Shown: one piece after another, positions 47,157 through 57,100 of the stretch
Numbering within the stretch: the first letter of the stretch is position 1
How the letters are laid out: each line of letters opens with the position of its first letter
Assembly: GCF_006345815.1 (NCBI RefSeq)
Contig: NZ_VCIG01000038.1
Span: 248,001-312,000, forward strand
Reading direction: 5' to 3'
Origin: Ochrobactrum sp. CGA5
GTDB taxonomy: Bacteria; Pseudomonadota; Alphaproteobacteria; Rhizobiales; Rhizobiaceae
Length of the DNA stretch: 64,000 nucleotides
Notes under the pieces: generated by a model
Told to the model about the DNA's origin: nothing
Databases searched by the model: none
Seen by the model: the letters and a program-made list of their open reading frames with translations, nothing else
Made by a program: the position numbers and the translations under genes

Positions 47157-48833
47157 ATGGCCCGATCCAATACTTCGGAACTCGTCTTTCTGCCGCTCGG
47201 CGGCGTAGGCGAAATCGGCATGAATTTGGCTATGTACGGCTTCGGTCCTGCGGACAACCGTGAGTGGCTGGTTGTAGATATGGGCGTGAGCTTTGCGGGG
47301 CCGGAACAGCCGGGCGCCGATCTCATCCTGCCGGATATTCGCTATCTCGAAGCTGAAAAGCACAATCTGCGCGGCATCGTTATCACGCACGCGCATGAAG
47401 ATCATTTTGGTGCCTTGCTCGATTTGTGGCCGCGCTTGAAGGTTCCAGTCTATGCGACGCCATTTACTGCTGGCCTGCTCGAAACCAAGCGGCAGTCGGA
47501 GCACGGTGCACCTGAAATTCCGATCACGATTTACAAGGCAGGCGAGAAGTTTGAAATTGGCCCCTTCAAGGTCGAGGCTGTCGCGGTAACACACTCAATT
47601 CCCGAGCCGGTTTCGCTGGCTATTACGACACCGCTCGGCACGGTCGTGCACACGGGCGACTGGAAGATGGACCCGGAACCATCGCTGGGGCCGGTTATTG
47701 ATGAGGCGCGTTTCCGTGCCATCGGCGATGCGGGTGTTCTGGCACTGATCTGTGACTCCACCAATGCTTTGCGCGAGGGCGAATCTCCTTCGGAGCGCCA
47801 GGTAGGTGAAAGCCTGCGCGAGTTGATTGAGAATGCGCGTGGCCGCGTGGCCATCACAACCTTTTCTTCTAATGTCGGTCGTATCCGGTCGATTACAGAA
47901 GCAGCGCGTGACGCTGGCCGCCAGGTACTGGTGGTTGGGCGTTCGATGAAACGCGCGATCTCTGTCGCAACCGAACTTGGCTATATGGAAGGCTTGCCGG
48001 AATATCTTAGCGAAGAGGATTACGGCTATATTCCGCGCGAAAACGTGGTGATGATCCTCACCGGTAGCCAGGGTGAATCGCGTGCGGCACTCGCCAAGCT
48101 GGCACGTGACGAGATGCGCAGTCTTGCCCTTTCTCCGGGCGATACGGTGATCTACTCATCGCGCGCCATTCCGGGCAATGAAAAATCCATTCTCGATATC
48201 AAGAACCGCCTGATCGATCGCGGCATCAAGATTATCGGGGATGAGGATGCATTGGTCCATGTGTCGGGTCATCCGCGGCGCAGCGAATTGCGCCGCATGT
48301 ATTCCTGGGTTCGGCCACAGATTCTGGTGCCGGTGCATGGTGAAGCCGCTCATCTGGTGGCCCAAGGGTCGCTTGGCGCGATGGAGGGCATCAAGCAGGT
48401 CGCGCAGGTGCGTGATGGCGACATGCTGCGTCTGGCGCCCGGCAAAGCTGAGATCATCGACGAGGCGCCGGTTGGCCGCATCTACAAGGATGGGAAACTG
48501 ATCGGTGACGAGGAAGAGATCGGCATGGTCGAGCGCCGCAAGCTTGCCTATGTCGGCCATGTCGCTGTTTCGGTGTTGCTGGACCGCGAACACAAGATCA
48601 TCGATGAGCCTGATCTCGTGACTTTCGGTGTGCCGGAAGAAAACGCGCAGGGTGACCTGTTGGAAGACATTCTGCTGGATGCGGCCATCGAGGCCATCGA
48701 CAGCATTCCGCGCGTTCGCCGCAAGGATATCGAGATCGTTCGGGAATCCGTTCGCCGTGCTGTTCGCGCTGCGGCAAATGAAGCATGGGGCAAAAAGCCG
48801 GTGGTGACCGTATTCGTGAATAGGATACGTTAG
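47157..48833 (+). CDS. rnj: Ribonuclease J
   Basis: Protein of 558 residues of the beta-CASP metallo-beta-lactamase group. Zinc ligands THAHEDHFGA with His78, His80, Asp82 and His83; later HTGDWKMD, the beta-CASP part with SRAIPGNEKSILDIKNRLID and HVSGHPRRSEL. It acts as 5'-3' exonuclease and endonuclease in rRNA and mRNA processing. The start at 47157 (MARSNTSE) follows AGAGGAA. Confidence 0.95.
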   Translation: MARSNTSELVFLPLGGVGEIGMNLAMYGFGPADNREWLVVDMGVSFAGPEQPGADLILPDIRYLEAEKHNLRGIVITHAHEDHFGALLDLWPRLKVPVYATPFTAGLLETKRQSEHGAPEIPITIYKAGEKFEIGPFKVEAVAVTHSIPEPVSLAITTPLGTVVHTGDWKMDPEPSLGPVIDEARFRAIGDAGVLALICDSTNALREGESPSERQVGESLRELIENARGRVAITTFSSNVGRIRSITEAARDAGRQVLVVGRSMKRAISVATELGYMEGLPEYLSEEDYGYIPRENVVMILTGSQGESRAALAKLARDEMRSLALSPGDTVIYSSRAIPGNEKSILDIKNRLIDRGIKIIGDEDALVHVSGHPRRSELRRMYSWVRPQILVPVHGEAAHLVAQGSLGAMEGIKQVAQVRDGDMLRLAPGKAEIIDEAPVGRIYKDGKLIGDEEEIGMVERRKLAYVGHVAVSVLLDREHKIIDEPDLVTFGVPEENAQGDLLEDILLDAAIEAIDSIPRVRRKDIEIVRESVRRAVRAAANEAWGKKPVVTVFVNRIR

Positions 48834-48872
48834 TTCCACAAACTTGCAAAATGACCGGCCTGGGAGGTGCTG

Positions 48873-49277
48873 ATGCTCGAACGCTTGAACCACGTTGCGA
48901 TTGCCGTACCGGATATTGATGCCGCGGCAGCGCTTTATCGCGGCAAACTCGGCGCGAAGGTCACCGAGCCGCTGGCATTGCCTGAACATGGCGTAACCGT
49001 GGTTTTCATCGACGTCGGCAACACCAAGATCGAATTACTGGAACCGTTGGGCGAGGGGTCTCCTATCTCGGCTTTTCTGGAAAAGAACCCGTCCGGTGGG
49101 ATGCACCATCTGTGTTACGAGGTCACGGATATTATTGCCGCTCGCGATCGGCTTAAGGCGGAAGGCGCGCGTATCCTTGGGGATGGCGAGCCAAAGACCG
49201 GTGCTCATGGCAAGCCGGTGTTGTTCCTGCACCCCAAGGATTTCAACGGTACGCTGATAGAACTGGAAGAGGTGTAA
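48873..49277 (+). CDS. mce: Methylmalonyl-CoA epimerase
   Basis: Protein of 134 residues of the VOC (glyoxalase) superfamily: LNHVAIAVPDIDAAAALYRG, FIDVGNTKIELLEPLG, GGMHHLCYEVTDI and the final KDFNGTLIELEEV with metal ligands His, Glu/Gln, His, Glu. It interconverts the two methylmalonyl-CoA epimers in propionate metabolism. GGGAGG lies 5 bases before the ATG at 48873. It lies between rnj and DUF1467, an order common in Rhizobiales. Confidence 0.9.
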   Translation: MLERLNHVAIAVPDIDAAAALYRGKLGAKVTEPLALPEHGVTVVFIDVGNTKIELLEPLGEGSPISAFLEKNPSGGMHHLCYEVTDIIAARDRLKAEGARILGDGEPKTGAHGKPVLFLHPKDFNGTLIELEEV

Positions 49278-49279
49278 TC

Positions 49280-49549
49280 ATGTCTCTGGTTTCGGGAATC
49301 GCGATTTATTTCATCATCTGGTGGACGACGCTGTTCGCTCTCCTGCCTGTTGGTTTGCGCACGCAGGCAGAAGAAAACGAAGTGACTTTGGGCACCGTGG
49401 CCAGCGCGCCGGCCAAGCCGCGCATCGGCCGGGCCTTTTTACGGACAACCATCGTCGCAACACTAATCTTCCTGCTCTATTACTATATGACGCAGATCAG
49501 AGGTTTCGGCCTTGATAATATTCCGCACTTCTTCCCGGACCTGACCTGA
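49280..49549 (+). CDS. DUF1467 family membrane protein
   Basis: Protein of 89 residues with two spans (SGIAIYFIIWWTTLFALLPV, and TTIVATLIFLLYYYMTQIRG). The loop LRTQAEENEVTLGTVASAPA matches DUF1467, a Rhizobiales small membrane family of unknown function, usually upstream of proS. It starts 2 bases after the epimerase stop and ends in a terminator. Confidence 0.88.
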   Translation: MSLVSGIAIYFIIWWTTLFALLPVGLRTQAEENEVTLGTVASAPAKPRIGRAFLRTTIVATLIFLLYYYMTQIRGFGLDNIPHFFPDLT

Positions 49550-49577
49550 AAGCCGGTGCGCATTCTGGTTTGAAATG

Positions 49578-49608
49578 AAAGGCCTGCCTAAAAAATAGGC
49601 GGGTCTTT
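49578..49608 (+). terminator. Rho-independent terminator after DUF1467
   Basis: AAAGGCCTGCCTA (49578-49590) pairs with TAGGCGGGTCTTT (49596-49608) over 13 bp with two G-U pairs and an AAAAA loop, followed by ATTTGTTT. It ends the nuo-birA-rnj-mce stretch. Confidence 0.82.
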
Positions 49609-49886
49609 ATTTGTTTAAAGAAAAGTGGACGCGACTATCATGGGTTGTGTTGGGTACTGAGCCACTCCGCATGACGTATTGAACTTTCGACGCACGCAAC
49701 CTGTTATCATGTCTGACGCTGATCCGATCGTGTATGCACTATTCTTCAAATAAATCGATTTATACTTAAGTGAAACTCACTATCTGGATGGCTGCAGGGG
49801 CATTGGGATAAATCCCACAGAATCAATGTGTTATTGAGGTGTACAAAATAGGAGTGCTGCGGAAAGCGGGGAGATTGTGCAAGTCC
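49609..49886. other. Intergenic stretch without supported gene
   Basis: This part of the 803-bp gap between DUF1467 and proS is AT-richer than its surroundings. It contains only a short hairpin TGGGATAAATCCCA at about 49805. I see no frame with a ribosome-binding site. Confidence 0.5.
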
Positions 49887-49914
49887 AAAAAAAAAGCAAG
49901 GCTTTCGCCTTGCT
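49887..49914 (-). terminator. Intrinsic terminator on the minus strand
   Basis: On the minus strand AGCAAGGC-GAAA-GCCTTGCT forms a perfect 8-bp stem with a GNRA tetraloop followed directly by nine T (complement of the A run 49887-49895). This is textbook geometry, yet no minus-strand protein gene ends here, so it implies a minus-strand transcript. Confidence 0.85.
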
Positions 49915-50110
49915 AATCAAATACGCGTTCGACCCGTTTCCATTTGACTGGCGGCTGCGAAAGTCGCGCCTGGATCCATCCTCCCAAGACTTTGACCGCG
50001 TGTAACCAACGGTTTTATTCCGTTGTTGCTCTTATGATGAAAAAAATAGCGAACTGCACAGCTTTTGTCACGAAAAATCTTCTGCAACGTCATATTTCTT
50101 TCGTAATTTC
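49887..50110 (-). ncRNA. Candidate small RNA ending at the orphan terminator
   Basis: Upstream of the terminator on the minus strand lie about 200 bases with no convincing coding frame. They contain a GGGAGGATGGATCC stretch and an internal AACGGAATAAAACCGTT hairpin (near 50007-50025). The 5' end is a guess. A short frame starting at a minus-strand ATG near 50092 runs to a TGA just before the terminator but lacks a well-placed ribosome-binding site. Size and structure fit a trans-acting sRNA; a leader peptide is the alternative. Confidence 0.4.
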
Positions 50111-50352
50111 TCCTCGGTGAGCGTGATATATCTGTAATATATTGAAATTGAATGTGAATCTGGAGAGCGTATTCTCCGTCTCTGGTTCTTTCGGCAAGCT
50201 ATTATGGTTGTGGATGGGGAAATCCGCTGTCGCGAAAGCTTTTCGGGGCGGGTTTCCAACCGGTGTATAACCCGGTAAGAAACCGACGAATATGCTTAAT
50301 TTTTGCCTGATTCTTGAAGCACTCAGGCAGTCCCTCTTGATTGGTGGTTATG

Positions 50353-51681
50353 ATGCGTCTGTCGCGGTATTTTTTGCCTATTCTGAAGGAAAACCCCAAG
50401 GAAGCGGAAATCGTCTCCCACAGGCTGATGCTGCGTTCGGGCATGATCCGTCAACAGTCGGCGGGCATCTATGCCTGGCTGCCGCTCGGTCTCAAGGTTC
50501 TCAACAAGGTTTGCGATATCATTCGCGAAGAGCAGAACCGCGCAGGTGCCAATGAAATTCTGATGCCGACCATCCAGTCCGCCGATCTTTGGCGCGAAAG
50601 CGGTCGTTATGATGCCTATGGCAAGGAAATGCTGCGCATTCAGGACCGTCAGGAGCGCGATATGCTCTTCGGTCCGACCAACGAGGAAATGGTCACAGAC
50701 ATTTTCCGCTCGTATGTGCGCTCCTATAAGGATCTGCCGCTCAACCTCTACCACATTCAGTGGAAGTTCCGCGACGAGGTGCGCCCACGTTTCGGCGTTA
50801 TGCGTTCGCGCGAGTTCCTGATGAAAGATGCTTATTCGTTCGACCTCGACTATGAGGGCGCGAAAATGGCCTACTACCGCATGTTCGTGTCTTACCTGCG
50901 CACCTTTGCGCGTGTTGGCCTGCAGGCTATCCCGATGCGCGCCGATACGGGGCCGATTGGTGGTGATCTTAGCCACGAATTCATTATTCTGGCCGAAACC
51001 GGCGAGAGCCAGGTTTTCTGCGACAAGGCCTATCTGGATCTTGCCGTGCCGGGTGCGGACACCGATTTCCGCAACGATGCACAGTTGACCGATATCGTTA
51101 ACCGCTGGACGGCGCCTTATGCGGCGACCGACGAAATGCACGATGAGGCCGACTGGGCCAAGGTCAAGCCGGAGGATCAGGTTTCGGCACGCGGTATTGA
51201 AGTCGGTCACATCTTCCATTTCGGTACGAAATATTCCGAACCGATGGGCGCGAAAGTGCAGGGCCCGGATGGCAAGGAACATCTGGTTTCCATGGGTTCC
51301 TATGGCATCGGTCCGTCGCGCCTCGTCGCGGCAGCCATCGAAGCCTTCCACGACGATGCGGGCATTATCTGGCCAAAGGCCATCGCGCCGTTCGGTGCCG
51401 GGATAGTCAACATGAAGCCGGGCGACGAAGGCTGCGACAGCGTAAGCGAGAAGATCTATGAAGCGCTGACCAAGGCAGGTGTCGATCCTCTGCTCGACGA
51501 CACGGATGATCGTCCGGGCGCGAAATTTGCCACGATGGACCTGATCGGCCTGCCGACGCAGGTGATCGTCGGACCACGCGGCGTTGCCGCCGGTGAAGTC
51601 GAAATCAAGGATCGCAAGACTGGTGAGCGCCAGAACCTGAGCGTTGAAGCCGCAATCAATCTGTTGACGGCAGACGCATGA
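50353..51681 (+). CDS. proS: Prolyl-tRNA synthetase (short, no insertion domain)
   Basis: Protein of 442 residues. Class II motifs are seen in [20 protein letters not shown], the motif 2 [20 protein letters not shown] and the motif 3 [13 protein letters not shown]. coli ProRS is about 570 residues; the editing insertion between motifs 2 and 3 is absent, the usual alphaproteobacterial form. The start MRLSRYFLP is the conserved N-terminus, although ATG codons at 50341 and 50350 are also in frame. It overlaps lolC by 4 bp. Confidence 0.94.
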   Translation: MRLSRYFLPILKENPKEAEIVSHRLMLRSGMIRQQSAGIYAWLPLGLKVLNKVCDIIREEQNRAGANEILMPTIQSADLWRESGRYDAYGKEMLRIQDRQERDMLFGPTNEEMVTDIFRSYVRSYKDLPLNLYHIQWKFRDEVRPRFGVMRSREFLMKDAYSFDLDYEGAKMAYYRMFVSYLRTFARVGLQAIPMRADTGPIGGDLSHEFIILAETGESQVFCDKAYLDLAVPGADTDFRNDAQLTDIVNRWTAPYAATDEMHDEADWAKVKPEDQVSARGIEVGHIFHFGTKYSEPMGAKVQGPDGKEHLVSMGSYGIGPSRLVAAAIEAFHDDAGIIWPKAIAPFGAGIVNMKPGDEGCDSVSEKIYEALTKAGVDPLLDDTDDRPGAKFATMDLIGLPTQVIVGPRGVAAGEVEIKDRKTGERQNLSVEAAINLLTADA

Positions 51682-52994
51682 GCAGCGCGGCGGCAGCAAA
51701 ATCCGGGGATCAGGCAAAGGGTGCTCAAAAGGCACCGAAGTCAGGTCCATTCTCGGCTTATGAGCGGATGATCGCGTGGCGGTATCTGCGAGCGCGCCGC
51801 CGCGAGACATTCATCTCGGTGATTGCCGGGTTTTCTTTCACTGGCATCATGCTGGGCGTGGCGACCCTTATCATCGTCATGGCGGTGATGAATGGTTTTC
51901 GCGCCGAGCTTCTTTCGCGGATTCTTGGCATCAACGGCCATCTCATCATGCAGCCGATCGATCGTCCGCTGGATGATTATGCCGATCTTATCAAGCGGAT
52001 CGACGGAATTTCCGGCATCAAGTTCGCCATTCCCGTGGTGGAAGGGCAGGCGCTTGTTCAAGGAAATATCGGCGCGGGCACAGGTGCATTGGTGCGTGGC
52101 CTGCGTGAAGAGGATCTCGACAAGCTCAAGCTCGTCTCCGGGAACATCCGTCAGGGCACGCTTAAAGGTTTTGACCAGAGTGGCGGTGTCGCCATCGGAA
52201 CCCGTATGGCGGAAAATCTAGGCCTTTCCATAGGTGATACGCTGCGGGTGATTTCGCCGGATGGAGATGTGACCCCGTTTGGCGTCAATCCGCGTGTGAA
52301 GGCCTATCCGATTGTCGCGATCTTCGAGATCGGCATGTCGGAATACGACTCGTCAATTGTCATGATGCCGCTTTCCGAGGCACAGCTTTTCTTCAATCAG
52401 GAAGGCAAGGTGCAGTCGCTTGAAATCTTCGTCGATAATCCTGACAAGGTCGACGCGATGCGCGCGCCTGTGGAAGAGGCTGCTGGACGCCAGCTCTCGC
52501 TTGTTGATTGGCGTCAGCGTAACCAGACGTTCTTCTCGGCGCTGGAAGTCGAGCGCAATGTAATGTTCATGATCCTGACTCTGATCGTTCTCGTGGCGGC
52601 GCTGAACATCATTTCCGGCCTCATCATGCTGGTGAAGGACAAGGGACATGACATAGCGATCCTGCGAACTATGGGCGCGACCCGTGGGGCAGTGATGCGC
52701 ATATTCCTGATGACGGGCGCCGCCATCGGCGTCACTGGCACTATAGCCGGTGTTATTCTTGGTGTTGTCGTCTGCCTCAATGTCGAGCGTCTACGGGAGT
52801 TCTTCTCGTGGTTGTCGGGAACAACTCTCTTCAATCCGGAACTTTATTTCCTGAGCCAGTTGCCTGCGAAGATGGACCCTGGCGAAACGATTTCCGTTAT
52901 CGTCATGGCTCTGGTGCTGTCTTTCATTGCCACCATTTTCCCGGCCTGGCGCGCTGCCAAGCTCGATCCGGTCGAAGCATTGAGGTACGAATAA
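51678..52994 (+). CDS. lolC: Lipoprotein-releasing ABC transporter permease (LolC/E)
   Basis: Protein of 438 residues with one N-terminal span, a large periplasmic domain and three C-terminal spans. [20 protein letters not shown] and [20 protein letters not shown] are the LolC/E hallmark, and [20 protein letters not shown] is the coupling region. It extracts lipoproteins from the inner membrane for transfer to LolA. Only one permease gene is present, so it probably works as a homodimer (LolF-like) with LolD. Confidence 0.93.
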   Translation: MSSAAAAKSGDQAKGAQKAPKSGPFSAYERMIAWRYLRARRRETFISVIAGFSFTGIMLGVATLIIVMAVMNGFRAELLSRILGINGHLIMQPIDRPLDDYADLIKRIDGISGIKFAIPVVEGQALVQGNIGAGTGALVRGLREEDLDKLKLVSGNIRQGTLKGFDQSGGVAIGTRMAENLGLSIGDTLRVISPDGDVTPFGVNPRVKAYPIVAIFEIGMSEYDSSIVMMPLSEAQLFFNQEGKVQSLEIFVDNPDKVDAMRAPVEEAAGRQLSLVDWRQRNQTFFSALEVERNVMFMILTLIVLVAALNIISGLIMLVKDKGHDIAILRTMGATRGAVMRIFLMTGAAIGVTGTIAGVILGVVVCLNVERLREFFSWLSGTTLFNPELYFLSQLPAKMDPGETISVIVMALVLSFIATIFPAWRAAKLDPVEALRYE

Positions 52995-53677
52995 TGGCGG
53001 CAGAAATCATCATGCGGCTGGAGCGTGTCAGCCGCGCCTATAAAGAAGTCGACCGCGAACTGGTCATTCTGAAGGATGCCGATTTCACGCTTCGTCGCGG
53101 CGAAATGGTTGCGCTCGTTGCGCCATCGGGCGCAGGCAAGTCGACTTTGCTGCACACGGCAGGTCTCCTTGAACGTCCCGACCATGGGGATGTTTTTCTA
53201 GACGGGCGCTCTTGCAGCAAGCTTTCTGACGATGAGCGCACGGCAGTGCGCCGCAACGACGTCGGTTTCGTCTATCAGTTTCACCATCTCCTGCCGGAAT
53301 TTTCCGCGCTGGAGAATGTGATGATGCCGCAGATGATACGCGGGTTGTCCAAGAAAGCCGCAGCGGAGCGTGCGCAGCAGCTTCTTGAATATATGAAGAT
53401 CGGCAAGCGCGCTTCGCATCGCCCGTCTGAACTTTCCGGCGGCGAGCAGCAGCGTGTGGCCATCGCGCGGGCGGTTGCCAATGCGCCGCTCGTTCTTCTG
53501 GCGGACGAGCCGACCGGCAATCTCGATCCGACTACATCGTCTTACGTCTTCGGCGCTCTGGAAGCCCTTGTGCGTCAGTCGGGGCTTGCAGCCTTGATTG
53601 CCACCCACAATCACGAGCTCGCCCGCCGCATGGATCGTCGCGTGACGTTGAGGGACGGCAAGGTCGTAGACCTTTAA
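52994..53677 (+). CDS. lolD: Lipoprotein-releasing ABC transporter ATPase LolD
   Basis: Protein of 227 residues. Walker [11 protein letters not shown]-loop [20 protein letters not shown] (a LolD hallmark), signature [14 protein letters not shown] and Walker [12 protein letters not shown] are intact. The start at 52994 shares its first base with the lolC stop codon. A strong terminator follows 46 bases after the stop. Confidence 0.95.
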   Translation: MAAEIIMRLERVSRAYKEVDRELVILKDADFTLRRGEMVALVAPSGAGKSTLLHTAGLLERPDHGDVFLDGRSCSKLSDDERTAVRRNDVGFVYQFHHLLPEFSALENVMMPQMIRGLSKKAAAERAQQLLEYMKIGKRASHRPSELSGGEQQRVAIARAVANAPLVLLADEPTGNLDPTTSSYVFGALEALVRQSGLAALIATHNHELARRMDRRVTLRDGKVVDL

Positions 53678-53723
53678 GGACCATCGGTCCAAACGCCAGC
53701 CTAATCATTTTCCAAACTTTTGA

Positions 53724-53753
53724 AGCCACAGGCGGATCGCATCGCCTGTGGCT
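53724..53753 (+). terminator. Terminator after lolD
   Basis: AGCCACAGGCG and CGCCTGTGGCT form a perfect 11-bp stem with an 8-base loop, followed by CTATATTTATT. It isolates the next small gene from the lol operon. Confidence 0.8.
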
Positions 53754-53813
53754 CTATATTTATTATTCATAAACCATAAAGTAACTGGCGGCTCAAACAG
53801 GGTGTTGACTTCG

Positions 53814-53828
53814 GAACAAAAATAGAAC
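53814..53828. promoter_or_regulatory. LexA box (SOS operator)
   Basis: GAACAAAAATAGAAC is an exact match to GAAC-N7-GAAC, the direct-repeat LexA site of alphaproteobacteria. It begins 4 bases after a TTGACT (53805-53810) -35 candidate, so bound LexA would cover the promoter. The next start codon is 39 bases downstream and belongs to the 28-residue peptide. Confidence 0.85.
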
Positions 53829-53866
53829 AAAAAACAAACAGACGTGAACAAAGAGGAGTTTTCCAC

Positions 53867-53953
53867 ATGACCGATCTCGTCCACGACGTTTTGTCATTCG
53901 TCTCCGTCAGCCTGTTTGTTGCAACTTTCGCCATCTGGGTCAGTGCGATCTGA
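53867..53953 (+). CDS. 28-residue SOS-controlled membrane peptide, SidA-like
   Basis: An ATG at 53867 with AGAGGAG 7 bases upstream opens a frame that begins MTDLVHDVLSFVSVSLFVAT and ends FAIWVSAI at a TGA. It is an acidic N-tail plus one hydrophobic helix (residues about 8-28), so a single-span inner-membrane peptide. The exact LexA box in its promoter predicts induction by DNA damage. In Caulobacter the 29-residue SOS-induced peptide SidA blocks division through FtsW/FtsN and, as I recall, also sits beside dnaE. Size, topology, LexA control and position between lolCD and dnaE all agree. Homology itself is not proven here. Confidence 0.8.
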   Translation: MTDLVHDVLSFVSVSLFVATFAIWVSAI

Positions 53954-53990
53954 AATGACTGGGAGGGTTCTTCTGTGAACCTTTGGAATA

Positions 53991-54019
53991 CCGGCGACGG
54001 TCTTACTGGACATCGCCGG
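53991..54019 (+). terminator. Hairpin after the SOS peptide gene
   Basis: CCGGCGA and TCGCCGG form a 7-bp stem with a 15-base loop, 37 bases beyond the stop. No U-tract follows. It may mark the 3' end of a short SOS transcript. The remaining 54020-54144 holds the dnaE leader. Confidence 0.45.
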
Positions 54020-54144
54020 AGCATTCCCCGAAACTGAAAGCCTCAAGCGACAGAGTCGCTTGCGACCGGAACCATTTCATTTGGCGGTCGCATCAACCGG
54101 GTGTATTTCACTCGCGTTGATCCAGTTTGATCGGGGTATAGAGA

Positions 54145-57100
54145 ATGAGTGACGCAGCAGCAGGCAATGCAGCAAATGGCGGTGCTTTGACGCCAGGTTT
54201 TGTGCATCTGCGGGTACACTCGGCCTATTCCTTGCTGGAAGGCGCATTGCCGCTCGGCAAGATCATCAAGCAGGCGATTGCCGACGATGCGCCGGCTATC
54301 GCTGTCACAGACACCAACAATCTGTTTGGTGCTCTCGAGTTTGCGCAGAAGGCATCGAAAGATGGGTTGCAACCCATCATCGGTTGTCAGGTCGATGTTG
54401 CCTTCGGCGATCACAACGATAACGGCCGCAGCGCCAATCGTCGGGTCGCGCTTGACCTTGCTCCAATCGTGCTGCTCGCGGCAACGGAAGAGGGCTATGC
54501 GAATATCGTGCGGCTTGTCAGTCGCGCATTTCTGGAAACACCGGCAGGTGATCCGGTGCATGTTGAAGCGGGCTGGCTGCCGCCATTGTCGAAAGACGTC
54601 ATTGTTCTTTCCGGCGGCGCACTGGGACCAATCGGTCGCGCCTTTGCCGCTGATCGCCCCGACAGGGCAGAGGCGCGGCTCGCTTTCCTGCGGGAAGCTT
54701 TCGGTGACAGGCTTTATGTCGAATTGCAGCGTCAGGCAGGCTACGACCGTGCGCTGGAAGCAAAAACGGTTGCGCTTGCCTATGAGATGGATTTGCCTCT
54801 CGTGGCCACCAATGAGGCCTTCTTTCTCAAGGCGGAAGATTTTGAAGCCCACGATGCGCTTCTTGCCATTGCGGAAGGTCAGATTCTCTCAAATGATGAC
54901 CGCCGCCGTCTGACGCCGGACCATCATCTAAAAAGCCGGGCGGAAATGACCGCGCTTTTTGCCGATCTGCCGGAAGCGCTCGATAATACGGTCGAAATTG
55001 CGGAGCGTTGCAGTTGGTACACGCAGACCCGCAAGCCGATCCTGCCTCGCTTTACCGGCGAATCCGATGATCCGGAGGCTGCCGTTCAGGAAGAAGCCGA
55101 TGAGCTTGCCCGGCAGGCGCGCGAAGGCCTGAAGATGCGCCTGGAGACCATCGGTCTCGCCGAAGGCTACACGGCAGAACAATATGCTGAACGCCTCGAA
55201 TATGAGATCGGCATCATCACGCGCATGAAGTTTCCCGGCTACTTCCTGATCGTTGCGGACTTTATCAAATGGGCCAAAGCCCATGGCATTCCGGTGGGGC
55301 CGGGCCGTGGCTCGGGCGCCGGTTCGCTTGTCGCATATGCGCTGACAATTACCGACGTCGATCCTTTGCGCTTCTCGCTGCTTTTTGAACGCTTCCTGAA
55401 CCCTGATCGCGTTTCGATGCCCGACTTTGATATCGACTTCTGCCAGGACCGCCGTGAAGAGGTGATCCGCTATGTGCAGGGCAAGTACGGGCGCGATCAG
55501 GTTGCGCAGATCATAACGTTTGGAACCCTTCAGGCGCGCGCCGTGCTGCGCGATGTGGGCCGTGTTCTGGAGATGCCTTACGGGCAGGTTGACCGTCTTT
55601 GCAAGCTGGTGCCGCAGAACCCGGCCAATCCGGTTTCACTGGCACAGGCCATCGAAACCGAGCCGAAGATCAATGAGGAACGCGAGAAAGAGCCGGTCGT
55701 CGGGCGGCTTCTCGATATGGCGCTCAAGCTCGAAGGGCTTTATCGTCACGCCTCGACCCACGCCGCCGGTATCGTGATCGGTGACCGTCCGTTGTCGGAA
55801 TTGGTTCCGATGTATCGCGATCCGCGTTCCGACATGCCGGTCACCCAGTTCAACATGAAATGGGTCGAGCAGGCGGGACTGGTCAAGTTCGATTTTCTTG
55901 GTCTCAAGACGCTGACCGTTCTTGAAACAGCGGTCAAACTTGTGGCGCGCAAGGGCGTTGAAATCGATCTGTCCCACGTGCCGCTCGACGATGAACTGAC
56001 CTATGAAATGCTGTCGCGTGGCGAAACCGTCGGCGTGTTCCAGGTTGAAAGTGCGGGCATGCGTAAGGCGCTGCTCGGCATGCGCCCGGACCGGATCGAA
56101 GACATTATTGCGCTTGTGGCGCTCTATCGTCCCGGCCCGATGGAGAATATCCCAACCTATAATGCACGTAAGAATGGCGAGGAGGAGATCGCTTCCATTC
56201 ACCCGAAGATCGATCACCTGATCAAGGAAACGCAGGGCGTTATCGTTTATCAGGAACAGGTGATGCAGATCGCGCAGGTCCTTTCCGGCTATTCGCTCGG
56301 CGAAGCCGACCTTCTGCGCCGCGCCATGGGCAAGAAAATCCGCGAGGAAATGGACAAGCAGCGCGTCCGTTTCGTGGAGGGTGCGATTGAAGGCGGCGTC
56401 GACAAGGCGCAGGCCAACATGATCTTCGATCTGCTTGCCAAGTTCGCTGACTACGGCTTCAACAAGTCGCACGCCGCCGCCTACGCTATCGTCTCCTACC
56501 AGACGGCCTATATGAAGGCGCATTATCCAGTCGAGTTCATCGCCGCGTCGATGACCTACGATATGTCGAACACCGACAAGCTCAATGATTTCCGTCGCGA
56601 AGCGAACCGTCTTGGTATTGAGGTCGTCCCGCCTTCGGTGATGACTTCCTTCCGCGCATTCGAAGTCGGCGAGAAAAAGATTTTCTATTCGCTTGCCGCC
56701 ATCAAGGGCGTGGGCGAGGCAGCGGTTGATCATATTGTCGATGTAAGGGCCGAAAAGCCTTTTGAAAGCCTTGAAGATTTTTGCGAGCGGGTTGATCCGC
56801 GCATCGTCAACCGGCGTGTGCTGGAAAGCCTCATCAATGCCGGGGCAATGGATTGTTTCGGTCGTGAGCGCCCGGCCATGAGTGCGGGCATGGACCGTAT
56901 CATGGGCTTTGCCCAGCGCACCCAGGAGAATGCCGCAAGTGGTCAGTCCGATATTTTCGGCCTGTCAGGTGCGCCAAAGGAAAAGCTTATCCTGCCGCAG
57001 GCGGCGCCGTGGCTGCCATCGGAAATGCTGCATCGAGAGTTTCAAGCGGTCGGCTTCTATCTGTCGGCGCATCCGCTCGATGAATATCGTGACGTGCTGA

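Noticed and set aside
50068-50259. 63-residue frame on the minus strand upstream of proS
   Set aside because: No ribosome-binding site, no recognisable fold, and the region is better explained by a non-coding transcript ending at the orphan terminator.
50323-51810. Long open frame on the strand opposite to proS (and similar ones opposite to dnaE, norB, nuoG and nuoL)
   Set aside because: These frames arise from the GC-rich codon pattern of the real genes, have no ribosome-binding sites or recognisable domains, and lie entirely on a well-conserved gene.
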